NCBI GenBank assembly: GCA_002420315.1
Contig: DIHU01000195.1
Location: 1-26,785 of the forward strand
Length of the DNA: 26,785 nt
Reading direction: 5' to 3'
Origin: Akkermansiaceae bacterium UBA5688
GTDB taxonomy: Bacteria; Verrucomicrobiota; Verrucomicrobiia; Verrucomicrobiales; Akkermansiaceae
This document shows positions 8,218 through 15,207 of the stretch, one piece after another. The notes beneath the pieces were generated by a model that worked only from the letters and a program-made list of their open reading frames with translations, did no database searches and had not been told where the DNA came from. The stretch's first letter is position 1. Each line of letters opens with the position of its first letter. Position numbers and translations under genes: made by a program.

Positions 8218-8445
8218 CTACTTTTTTGATTTGCGATCTAGAGTTCCACTTCCCAAGAGATTCTTCTCATCTTCAGATCTCCCTTTGGCCCGATCAACCG
8301 GCCTGGTAGGGTCAAGTTGCAACCTTGGCTCCAACCTCATTTGGGGCTGAAGATCCTGGTCAGGAAGCAACTCTACTTGATCAGATTTCAAGACCTATAT
8401 TCCAGAAGCACCTAGAAGATAGGTAAGAAGTAACAACAATTTCAT
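8218..8445 (-). pseudogene. Small exported-protein ORF interrupted by an in-frame TAG
   Basis: ATG at 8443-8445 lies 12 bases behind the yebC-like stop and follows a GGGG run. It encodes MKLLLLLTYLLGASGI, a signal-peptide-like start, then meets TAG at 8395-8397. The same frame continues open for 58 more codons (including QMRLEPRLQLDPTRPVDR and ending LDRKSKK) to TAG at 8218-8220. The downstream part is hydrophilic and charged, as expected for a mature periplasmic or lipoprotein-like domain. The joined product would be about 74 residues. It could be a recently broken gene, a read-through product or a base-call error at the amber codon. No family was recognised, so even the reality of the gene is uncertain. 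Confidence 0.45.
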
Positions 8446-8457
8446 CGCCCCAATCGT

Positions 8458-9168
8458 TTAGCGATCAACATTTGTAAAGACGGCTTGAACATCCTCATCA
8501 TCCTCTAGTTTATCAACAAGAGCATCAATCTCAAGAAGCTGATCCTCACTGAACTGTTGAGGGTTGTTGGAAACTCTTTCCAGGCTTGCCTTAGCCACTT
8601 CAACACCAAGGCGCTCGAAGACTTCCGTAAGCTTTCCAAAAGCAGTGTATTCGCCATACACAAGCCCCATATCGCCCTCTACCTCCATCTCCTCCAAACC
8701 AGCATCCATGAGCTCCAGTTCCAATTCCTCCAAATTAGCCCCTTCAGGTTTGAACTCGATGACACTCTTGCGATCAAAAAGAAATTCAAGCGACCCTGAA
8801 TTCTGCATCTCACCACCATTCTTATTAAAAAGTGTCCGAACATTAGTAACCGAGCGGTTGGTATTTTCAGTTGCACATTCTACATAAAAAAGGCTCCCGT
8901 GAGGACCTTTCCCCTCATAATTAATCTCGGTAATATCCCCAAGATCCTTACCAGAAGCCCGCTTGATCGCCTTGTCGATATTATCCTTTGGCATATTCTC
9001 CGCTTTGGCGTTCATAATCGCCGTGCGAAGCTTCGCATTGGAGTCTGGGTCTGGGCCCCCTTCTTTAGCGGCCATCGTAATCGATTTAGCCAGCTTCGGA
9101 AAGATACGTGACATCTTTCCCCAACGCGCTTCCTTCGAAGCCTTCCGATATTCAAATGCTCTTCCCAT
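8458..9168 (-). CDS. YebC/PmpR-family protein
   Basis: The protein begins MGRAFEYRKASKEARWGKM and has 236 residues, the normal size. The frame extends upstream to 9225, but family members begin at MGR..(E/H)..R(K)..K, so the ATG at 9166-9168 is chosen. Conserved blocks are AKEGGPDPDSNAKLRTAI, NAKAENMPKDNIDKAIKRA and YEGKGPHG. Three-domain YebC proteins bind DNA as regulators, and recent work on relatives shows that some act on ribosomes stalled at proline-rich stretches. Sequence alone does not tell which applies, and it is one of several paralogues in many genomes. A small interrupted ORF follows 12 bases downstream. Confidence 0.93.
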   Translation of the reverse strand: MGRAFEYRKASKEARWGKMSRIFPKLAKSITMAAKEGGPDPDSNAKLRTAIMNAKAENMPKDNIDKAIKRASGKDLGDITEINYEGKGPHGSLFYVECATENTNRSVTNVRTLFNKNGGEMQNSGSLEFLFDRKSVIEFKPEGANLEELELELMDAGLEEMEVEGDMGLVYGEYTAFGKLTEVFERLGVEVAKASLERVSNNPQQFSEDQLLEIDALVDKLEDDEDVQAVFTNVDR

Positions 9169-9301
9169 AGTAGTTTGCCTTGCTAGATCGAAAACTAACG
9201 ACCTCACAGCATTTTCAAATGTCAAAGTTTCACCTCAAGTTCTAGAACGCCTCAATTACCGCAGCTCACATAGCCGAGAATATCAACTACCTAGAAACAA
9301 A

Positions 9302-9820
9302 TCACCTCGACATATCCTCACGCTTCACGACTTCCATCTCGCCCTTCCAGTGGCGTTTAAAAGTCAATCGCTCACGACGAGTCTCGGATTTCTTGGCGGA
9401 ACCATGTTCTACTAGCATCACCGCACGGCTACTTTTCACCACCATTTCACGCACTCGGAAAACTGGCTCAGTACTCATGCGAAGAAACGCATAAAGCGCG
9501 ACATCCCAATGGTCGGCATTCCAAAGAAACGCTGCCGGCTCAAAATCCTGAAGCCAAGAAAGCGCTTGGAATAACTCGCGAATCTGAGCCTCGCCATGCT
9601 CATCAACTAAACGCCGAGCCGCTCTTTTATTCCGTAACCCTTCAATATAACCCAAAATCGGGTTGGAATGAAAGTAGTCAGCTTCCTTTAATAACTCCTT
9701 TTGGTGCTCGCCCATCAGACGCTGCATCTCTTCGCGTTCGATTTCACCTTCCTGCCACTGACGAATCAAATTAGGCGGGGTCGGAAAAGGGGCCAATTTC
9801 ATGAGCTTCAGAATTAACAT
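9302..9820 (-). CDS. Hypothetical protein, 172 aa
   Basis: I do not recognise this protein. It is rich in charged residues and predicted helical, with no signal peptide and no membrane span. It starts MLILKLMKLAPFPTPP. A helical stretch follows (REEMQRLMGEHQKELLKEAD), then a Trp-containing segment (ALSWLQDFEPAAFLWNADHW) and a basic C-terminal tail. The ATG at 9820 is preceded on the coding strand by AGAGG at 8 bases, a good ribosome site, which favours it over the internal ATG at 9802. It is divergent from the VOC gene with 46 bases between the starts. Confidence 0.7.
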   Translation of the reverse strand: MLILKLMKLAPFPTPPNLIRQWQEGEIEREEMQRLMGEHQKELLKEADYFHSNPILGYIEGLRNKRAARRLVDEHGEAQIRELFQALSWLQDFEPAAFLWNADHWDVALYAFLRMSTEPVFRVREMVVKSSRAVMLVEHGSAKKSETRRERLTFKRHWKGEMEVVKREDMSR

Positions 9821-9866
9821 AAGGAGTGCCTCTTGTCCACCCGCCGAAGCAGTGTTAAGGAACCTT

Positions 9867-10214
9867 ATGCAGGTTCAAAAAGTGAAATATGCCATTTGGG
9901 CAGCCGACCACCTCCGCGCCATCAAATTTTACAAACAAACCTTCGGAGCAGAGCTCTCTTTTGAAATGGAAGTTTGGAGCGAAGTTACCCTTTGTGGCTC
10001 CACCATCGGTATTCATGGCGGCGGTGAAGGGAAGCGAACCTGGACTGGCCTTAGCTTCCAGTGCGATGAAATCAAAGCTGGTATTAAACTCGTTAAAGAA
10101 AATGGTGGAGGACTCGTCCGCGAGCCCGAGGAAGAAGATGGCTTCATACACCTTGCCTTCTGCTTCGACACAGAGGGAAATGAATTCATGCTCACGCAAA
10201 AACGCCCTTCCTAA
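9867..10214 (+). CDS. VOC-family (glyoxalase-fold) protein
   Basis: From ATG at 9867, with AAGGA ahead of it, the product has 115 residues and the pattern of a one-module vicinal-oxygen-chelate protein. It shows YAIWAADHLRAIKFYKQTFGAEL at the N-terminus, a central TIGIHGGG strand and the C-terminal FDTEGNEFMLTQ. The frame extends to 9801, but the extra residues do not belong to the fold. Members include metal-dependent lyases, dioxygenases and resistance proteins; the canonical metal-binding His near the N-terminus is not evident here, so substrate and reaction are unknown. A DUF3817 gene follows after three bases, apparently co-transcribed. Confidence 0.85.
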   Translation: MQVQKVKYAIWAADHLRAIKFYKQTFGAELSFEMEVWSEVTLCGSTIGIHGGGEGKRTWTGLSFQCDEIKAGIKLVKENGGGLVREPEEEDGFIHLAFCFDTEGNEFMLTQKRPS

Positions 10215-10217
10215 GTC

Positions 10218-10529
10218 ATGCTCCAATTTCCACTCGGCCTCCTTCGCCTTTCTTCTCTCCTTGATGGTCTCTCTTTCATCATCCTCCTCTATTTTGCGAT
10301 CTACGAAAAACGTATCCTTGGGGACGAAACTGCCGTCCGAATCCCAGGCATGGTTCATGGTGTCATATTTACCATTTTCCTAATCCTTCTCTACTTCACG
10401 ATGGAGAAGAGAAGATGGCCTATTAAGCGCGCCGCCCTCGTCTTTGTCTGCTCACTGATTCCCTTTGCTCCATTCTTCTTAGAGCCAAGTCTAAAAAAAG
10501 AGCAAAGAGACTCCCCCAGTCCAGACTGA
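10218..10529 (+). CDS. DUF3817-family integral membrane protein
   Basis: The 103-residue protein has three hydrophobic segments (about residues 8-28, 43-62 and 70-89). It matches the DUF3817 pattern: LLRLSSLLDGLSFIILLYFA, then GMVHGVIFTIFLILLY and the basic connector EKRRWPIKRA before LIPFAPFFLE. Function of the family is unknown. It begins three bases behind the VOC gene and probably depends on the same transcript. Confidence 0.85.
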   Translation: MLQFPLGLLRLSSLLDGLSFIILLYFAIYEKRILGDETAVRIPGMVHGVIFTIFLILLYFTMEKRRWPIKRAALVFVCSLIPFAPFFLEPSLKKEQRDSPSPD

Positions 10530-10625
10530 CAACCCATACTTCTTAAATAGGTCGCTCATTTCAAATCAAACTCTTCACACCTTTTTTCTAGAGAGATTAC
10601 CCCGTTCCCGTCACACTGCGGCCCC

Positions 10626-11024
10626 ATGAAAACAATTATTATTGCCTTTGCCGCTCTCTTCCCAGCTCTCGCTATGGCCGATCACCACAAAGAAGCCCCA
10701 TCCGCTAAGAAAGAAGCTGCCGCTCTCTTCCGTCACGTCGTCTGCTTCAAATTCAAAAAAGAAGCCAAACCCAAGCAGATCAAAAACATCGAGAAGGAAT
10801 TTGCTGCCCTCAAAGGAAAGATCCAGACCATCGTCGACCTAGAGTGGGGAACAAACGTCAGTCCCGAAGACCGCGCCAAAGGTTTCACACATTGTTTTAT
10901 CGTGACCTTCAAGAACCGCGCCGGTCTTGACGTCTACCTTCCTCACGCTGAACATCAAGCTTTCGTCAAAATCCTCAAGCCTATTCTTGACGACGTCTTC
11001 GTCTTCGATTTCATCGGCAAATAG
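10626..11024 (+). CDS. Secreted Dabb (stress-responsive A/B barrel) domain protein
   Basis: The 132-residue precursor has a signal peptide (MKTIIIAFAALFPALAMA, cleavage expected before DHH) and a Dabb ferredoxin-like domain. This domain begins RHVVCFKFKKEAKPKQIKNIEKEF, contains LEWGTNVSPEDRAKGFTHCFIVTF and ends HAEHQAFVKILKPILDDVFVFDF. Such domains form small alpha/beta barrels, usually dimeric, of mostly unknown function; an exported version acts in the periplasm or outside. It stands alone and is followed by a perfect 9-bp hairpin. Confidence 0.88.
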   Translation: MKTIIIAFAALFPALAMADHHKEAPSAKKEAAALFRHVVCFKFKKEAKPKQIKNIEKEFAALKGKIQTIVDLEWGTNVSPEDRAKGFTHCFIVTFKNRAGLDVYLPHAEHQAFVKILKPILDDVFVFDFIGK

Positions 11025-11036
11025 TAGAAACTTGGC

Positions 11037-11064
11037 AACCTTGCATCTTCATCGGTGCAAGGTT
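11037..11064 (+). terminator. Hairpin between convergent genes
   Basis: AACCTTGCA (11037-11045) pairs perfectly with TGCAAGGTT (11056-11064) across a 10-base loop. It lies between the Dabb stop at 11024 and the cupin stop at 11087, so it could end transcripts from either side. There is no T-tract on either strand, which makes it weaker evidence than the hairpin after the TPR gene. Confidence 0.5.
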
Positions 11065-11086
11065 CTGCATTCTCCACGATCAAACC

Positions 11087-11440
11087 TTACTCAAAGTAAG
11101 TATCCTCGTGCTCATAAGGTGGCGCACAACAACAAAGAAATCTCATCGCTTTCGTTGCCTTAATTTCATGCCAAGCTCCCGCCGGAATCAAAATAGCATC
11201 TCCAGGCCCTACCTCACGCGTCTTTCCATCGATCTCCATCACGCCACGTCCTTCTAATAGGTAATAAAGCTCCTCGCTCATCTTGTGGTAATGCCGCTCT
11301 GTCGCCCCACCTTCCGCTAAGGTCGCCTCCGCCAAACTTTGCTCCTTCACCGGTGCATTAGTCAAATCCAGCAAACTCCGGATCGTCGAACCATCCTTTG
11401 TTGTAAACGGTTCCTGCTCTTCGCGGTTTCTTATCTCCAT
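11087..11440 (-). CDS. Single-domain cupin protein
   Basis: The 117-residue protein is a one-domain cupin with motif 1 as ERHYHKMSEELYYLLEGRG (candidate metal ligands H50, H52, E56 or E57) and motif 2 as IPAGAWHEI (H91). Cupins of this size include isomerases, dioxygenases and sensors; the substrate cannot be inferred. Three consecutive cysteines (FLCCC, residues 101-105) near the C-terminus are unusual. It starts three bases behind the FAD-dehydrogenase stop, so the two genes are read together. Confidence 0.88.
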   Translation of the reverse strand: MEIRNREEQEPFTTKDGSTIRSLLDLTNAPVKEQSLAEATLAEGGATERHYHKMSEELYYLLEGRGVMEIDGKTREVGPGDAILIPAGAWHEIKATKAMRFLCCCAPPYEHEDTYFE

Positions 11441-11443
11441 GAT

Positions 11444-13012
11444 TTATTTTCCTTCGTTAATTACAGCTTCCGCACATCGTCGACCATCTAACGCGGCCGA
11501 AACAATTCCGCCGGCATAACCCGCGCCCTCGCCACACGGGTAAAGCCCTTTCACTTCCGGGTGTTGCAAATTTTTCTCACGTGGAATCCGCACTGGCGAA
11601 CTCGTCCGCGTCTCAAAGCCAATCAACAAAGCATTCGACCCCGTGTATCCTCGAATCATCCGTCCAAACTTCTTCAAACCTCCCGCCAAACGCATCCCAA
11701 TCTCACCCGGTAAGACCTCATCCAGCTTTACTGAATTCAAGCCGGGAAAATAACTTGTCTTGGGTAAGTTCTTCGAAACCTTCCCAGCTAGAAAATCGGT
11801 AACTTTCTGCCCCGGAGCCACCTGGCCGCCACCACCCGCTTTCTTTGCCAGCTGCTCGATATGCTTCTGATACCGAATTCCCGCCAGAACATCCTCACCC
11901 CCGAATCCCCGAACATCCTCCGGTTCCACCCCCACCACCATTCCACTATTCGCAAAAGGTGAATCACGACGCGAAAGACTCATGCCATTCACCACCACCT
12001 CATCATTCTCCGTCGCTGCTGGAACTACAAATCCTCCCGGACACATGCAGAAAGAATGCACACTGCGTCCCTTGATCTGCGTTGCCAGTCGATACCGCGA
12101 AGCCGGTAAATTTCGCCCCCGCTGCTCATCTTCCCGTAGATGATATTGCACCCGATCAATCAACGGCTGCGGATGCTCAATTCGCACCCCCACCGCAAAC
12201 GGCTTCGCCTCCATCAAAATCTCCTGCTTATTCAACAGCTCATAAATATCCCGCGCCGAATGCCCTGTCGCAAGGATCACCGCTTTCCCGCGAAATTCTC
12301 GACCATCCTCTGTCGCCACACCCACCAATCGCTCACCCGATTTCAAAAACTCCACCACCTTCGCCCCAAAGTGGACCTCGCCACCCGTTTCCCGCACCGA
12401 ATCCCGCATCGCCATCACCACCTTCGGCAACAGGTTCGATCCAATATGCGGATGCGCCTCCACCAGAATCTTTTCCGGGGCCCCATGTGCCACTAACGTC
12501 CGATAAACCTCCGCTACCGGACCTCGCTTTGTCGCCCGCGTGTAAAGTTTACCGTCTGAAAACGTCCCCGCTCCTCCTTCACCAAAACAGTAATTCGATT
12601 CCTCAATCACCCGCCCCTCCTTCAAAATTGACCCTAAATCAAAACGCCGCGATGAGGCATCTTTCCCCCGCTCCAAAACTACCGGCTTATAGCCCAACTC
12701 CAGGCACCGCAGCGCCGCAAACATTCCCGCTGGACCACAACCAACAATCACCACCTCTTCCGGTTCTTTTGCCAGCTCACGCACCTCCCAAGTCGCTTTC
12801 GCCTCCTCCGCCAATTTCTCATCAATCCCAACCTCCAGCCGCAATCGAAACTTCACCGGCCGCTTCCGAGCATCTAACGACCGTTTTAACAGTCGATACC
12901 CCTTCACCCGCTCCGGCTTCACCCTCAGCTTCCGCGAAATCTTTAACGACCAAATTCCCTCATCCGCAGCCTCCTCCGGAGTCAGCACCAATTCAACAAT
13001 CTCCAGAGCCAT
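11444..13012 (-). CDS. FAD-dependent dehydrogenase (COG2509-like)
   Basis: The 522-residue product starts MALEIVELVL; the frame runs on to a TTG at 13096, but the extension is not family-like. An N-terminal ferredoxin-like region (LKISRKLRVKPERVKGYRLLKRSLDARK) precedes a Rossmann FAD-binding domain with VVIVGCGPAGMFAALRCLE (residues 87-105). SNYCFGEGGAGTFSDGKLYTR and the C-terminal YPCGEGAGYAGGIVSAALDG complete the typical pattern of NAD(FAD)-utilising dehydrogenases. The physiological substrate of this family is not known to me. It diverges from the imuA cassette and lies upstream of the cupin gene. Its coding strand is markedly G-rich at third positions, the mirror image of imuB. Confidence 0.9.
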   Translation of the reverse strand: MALEIVELVLTPEEAADEGIWSLKISRKLRVKPERVKGYRLLKRSLDARKRPVKFRLRLEVGIDEKLAEEAKATWEVRELAKEPEEVVIVGCGPAGMFAALRCLELGYKPVVLERGKDASSRRFDLGSILKEGRVIEESNYCFGEGGAGTFSDGKLYTRATKRGPVAEVYRTLVAHGAPEKILVEAHPHIGSNLLPKVVMAMRDSVRETGGEVHFGAKVVEFLKSGERLVGVATEDGREFRGKAVILATGHSARDIYELLNKQEILMEAKPFAVGVRIEHPQPLIDRVQYHLREDEQRGRNLPASRYRLATQIKGRSVHSFCMCPGGFVVPAATENDEVVVNGMSLSRRDSPFANSGMVVGVEPEDVRGFGGEDVLAGIRYQKHIEQLAKKAGGGGQVAPGQKVTDFLAGKVSKNLPKTSYFPGLNSVKLDEVLPGEIGMRLAGGLKKFGRMIRGYTGSNALLIGFETRTSSPVRIPREKNLQHPEVKGLYPCGEGAGYAGGIVSAALDGRRCAEAVINEGK

Positions 13013-13068
13013 CCCATTGAGAAATAATCGTTCACAGCAGTAAAGACAACCTCTTGTCGGCTCATTTA

Positions 13069-13734
13069 ATGTTAGGTAATCATCTTCTTGACTCAATTAA
13101 AAATTGGTGTTCTTTTGAACATGTTTTGAGCGTCCTGCAAATTGATAAAATCCGTCGTCAACTTCGTGAGAAGTTCCCTGCCGCTCACCGAGATCCCATC
13201 CCCGAAGAACCAAGTTCAAAAGCCACGAGCCTAGAGTTCTCCGCCGGTCATCTCAGCGAAATTATCTCGCCACACCAATCAGCAGGAGCCTCTCTGATCA
13301 TTTGCGAACTCCTCGATCAAAAGCATGATCTCCCAATCGCCCTCGTCGATGGCCGCGACACCTTTGATCCTGCTTCTTATGGAAACGATAGATGTCGCCA
13401 TCTCATCTGGCTCCGCTGCTCAAAAACCGAGCAAGCTCTCAAGTGTACCGACCTCCTCTTAAGCGACGGCAATCTTCCACTTATCCTTCTCGATCTCCAC
13501 CTCGTCTCCGAACGCGAGCTCCGCCAAATTCCCACCACCTTCTGGCATCGGCTCAAAATCCAAGCCCGTGATTCCGGAGCTGCTCTCATCTCCATCACTC
13601 CGCGCGCCCTCTTACCCACCCCCCATCATCGACTCACCCTCGGAGGACTTTTCACTCTCGATCACCTCGAACTCACCAAACCTACCCTGCAGCTCAACCA
13701 ATCCGAAAGCCGCCAAATCGCCGGGAAGGCATAA
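13069..13734 (+). CDS. imuA: ImuA-like RecA-related translesion accessory protein
   Basis: ImuA is the first member of the ImuA-ImuB-DnaE2 damage-inducible mutasome. The product shows the degenerate RecA-like core. The expected Walker A position reads ISPHQSAGASLIICELL, without GKT/S. Later blocks are LPIALVDGRDTFDP, RHLIWLRCSKTEQALKCTDLLL and DSGAALISITPRALL. Identity rests on these and on the following imuB and dnaE2. The start is uncertain. TTG 13054 and ATG 13069 lie upstream of the LexA operator (13108-13121), which would be unusual. The first usable codon behind the operator is TTG 13126, and no methionine codon occurs later in the frame. The ATG is listed for convention only. The gene ends four bases before imuB. 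Confidence 0.88.
   Translation: MLGNHLLDSIKNWCSFEHVLSVLQIDKIRRQLREKFPAAHRDPIPEEPSSKATSLEFSAGHLSEIISPHQSAGASLIICELLDQKHDLPIALVDGRDTFDPASYGNDRCRHLIWLRCSKTEQALKCTDLLLSDGNLPLILLDLHLVSERELRQIPTTFWHRLKIQARDSGAALISITPRALLPTPHHRLTLGGLFTLDHLELTKPTLQLNQSESRQIAGKA
13088..13121 (+). promoter_or_regulatory. LexA operator and likely SOS promoter of imuA-imuB-dnaE2
   Basis: TGTTC-TTTT-GAACA at 13108-13121 is a perfect match to the 14-bp palindromic motif TGTTC-N4-GAACA reported for Verrucomicrobia LexA. A TTGACT (-35-like) stands at 13088-13093; the expected -10 position 17-18 bases later (from 13111) overlaps the operator, so LexA binding would exclude polymerase. The divergent FAD gene starts at 13012, about 95 bases away, and might also be affected. 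The operator match is seen directly; promoter placement is inferred. Confidence 0.8.
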
Positions 13735-13738
13735 ACAT

Positions 13739-15199
13739 ATGAACTACGCCGCACTCCATTTCCGCGACCTCGCCCTCAGTTCTCTACTGGCGCGCGACGG
13801 CACTCCGGCCAACCAACCCGCTGCTCTTCTCTCCTCAGGTGAGCGCGAAAGATCTCACCTCATCGCAGTCAACAAAGCCGCCCGACAATTCGCAATCCAA
13901 CCAGGCTTTCGTACTACCCGCGGCCTCGCTCGCTGCCCCAACCTCCTCCTCCTTGATCCTGATTTCACTGCCGAAAAATCCGCGCGTAGCGAAACCCTAG
14001 CTTTCGTCGACTCCCTAGTCCCGGACTTTGAACTCACCACACCCGAGACCTATCTCCTCGACCTTTCCACCCTCCTCATGGCCTCGGAAGCCGACTGGAT
14101 TAACCAAACCCTCTCCGCCTCCAACCACCTCGCTCTCCCTCTCCAAATCGGTCTCGGCAAAACACCCGACCTCGCTCACCTCGCCTCCCTTTGCCCGAAC
14201 CAAGCTGATCCTCTCACACTCAAGCTCGCCAATCTCGCCCTCGCCAAAACCTTCCCTCTTCCTCACGCCCCCGTCCTCCAACTCTGGGGTCTCCAAACCC
14301 TCGCCGATCTCGCCGGTCTTCCACGCCAAGGCCTCGCCGAACGCCTCGGTAAAGAACTCGCCCAGCTCCACGACATCGCCCACGGCAAACACCACCGCCT
14401 CCTCAAACTCTACCGAGCTCAGGATCACTACCACATCACCCACCAATTCGAAGATCCCGTCGCAAACCACGAGCCTCTCCTCTTCATGTCAAAACGGCTC
14501 CTGCAAACCCTATGCAACCGCCTCCACCACCACCAACGCGCCGCCGCTGAAATTCGACTTACCCTCGCCTTCGATAACGGGGCCGCTAACACCCGCAAAC
14601 TCATTCTCTCAGAACCTACTCTCTCGCCCGATGTCCTCCTCCGAACCCTCCACACGCATCTGGAAACCTTCAAAGCCCCCGCACCCATCGAGGAATTCCA
14701 CCTTAAACTCATTCCAACTCTCCCTCGTCACGCCCAGCATCAACTTTTTTCGCGGGGCCTCAAGGATCCCAACGAATTCGCCGACACTCTCCGTCGCCTC
14801 TCCAAAATCGTTGGACCAAACCGCATCGGCATTCCTCATCAACTCGACACCCATCGCCCTGATATCATCGCCCTCTCGCCTACCACCCCCGATTTTAAAA
14901 CCCCACTGGTCCCCGATATCCCACCTATCAATCATCTTCCTCTTAAACGTCAGCGCCCACCCATTCCCATCAATGTCGCCTCCGAAAAACGGGGGCGTCA
15001 TCATCACCCACTCGCCCTTCTCACTGGTCCCTACCAAGGCCCAATTCATAAAACCCGTGGCCCATTTCCGCTCTCCGGCTCCTGGTGGGAAAACGGATGG
15101 CAACAAGCTCAATGGGATATCGAACTTCAGAACTCTATTCTCCTCCAACTCACCTTTTCCCCGCCAAAAAAATGGCACCTGATGGGGATCTACGCGTAA
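13739..15199 (+). CDS. imuB: ImuB-like Y-family polymerase homologue (probably non-catalytic)
   Basis: From ATG 13739 the protein has 486 residues. It aligns with the Y-family palm and thumb: MNYAALHFRDLALSSLL at the N-terminus, ELTTPETYLLDLSTLL around residue 100, the helix-hairpin-helix QLWGLQTLADLAGLPRQG, and the ImuB-specific C-terminal signature SGSWWENGWQQAQWDIEL. In active Y-family enzymes the second acidic motif reads S-x-D-E-x-(Y/F)-L; here the D position is Pro102, with Glu103 kept. ImuB proteins are known to lack polymerase activity and to recruit DnaE2 and ImuA to the beta clamp. A canonical clamp motif was not found; HLPLKRQRPP near residue 400 is at the expected place but degenerate. 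It overlaps the longest dnaE2 frame. The coding strand is extremely C-rich, giving long spurious antisense and shifted ORFs. Confidence 0.92.
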   Translation: MNYAALHFRDLALSSLLARDGTPANQPAALLSSGERERSHLIAVNKAARQFAIQPGFRTTRGLARCPNLLLLDPDFTAEKSARSETLAFVDSLVPDFELTTPETYLLDLSTLLMASEADWINQTLSASNHLALPLQIGLGKTPDLAHLASLCPNQADPLTLKLANLALAKTFPLPHAPVLQLWGLQTLADLAGLPRQGLAERLGKELAQLHDIAHGKHHRLLKLYRAQDHYHITHQFEDPVANHEPLLFMSKRLLQTLCNRLHHHQRAAAEIRLTLAFDNGAANTRKLILSEPTLSPDVLLRTLHTHLETFKAPAPIEEFHLKLIPTLPRHAQHQLFSRGLKDPNEFADTLRRLSKIVGPNRIGIPHQLDTHRPDIIALSPTTPDFKTPLVPDIPPINHLPLKRQRPPIPINVASEKRGRHHHPLALLTGPYQGPIHKTRGPFPLSGSWWENGWQQAQWDIELQNSILLQLTFSPPKKWHLMGIYA

Positions 15200-15207
15200 T
15201 CCGAAAC

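Noticed and set aside
12082..13020. Plus-strand open frame of 312 codons antisense to the FAD dehydrogenase gene
   Set aside because: Product is Pro/Ser/His-rich with no domain; it exists because the region has few A/T third positions. The opposite strand has a clear FAD protein.
14015..14470. Antisense open frame opposite imuB
   Set aside because: Low-complexity Glu/Gly/Val-rich translation; compositional artefact.
14028..15182. 384-codon shifted frame inside imuB
   Set aside because: Ser/Pro-rich translation, typical of a +1 shadow in a C-rich gene; imuB in the other frame has conserved motifs to its end.
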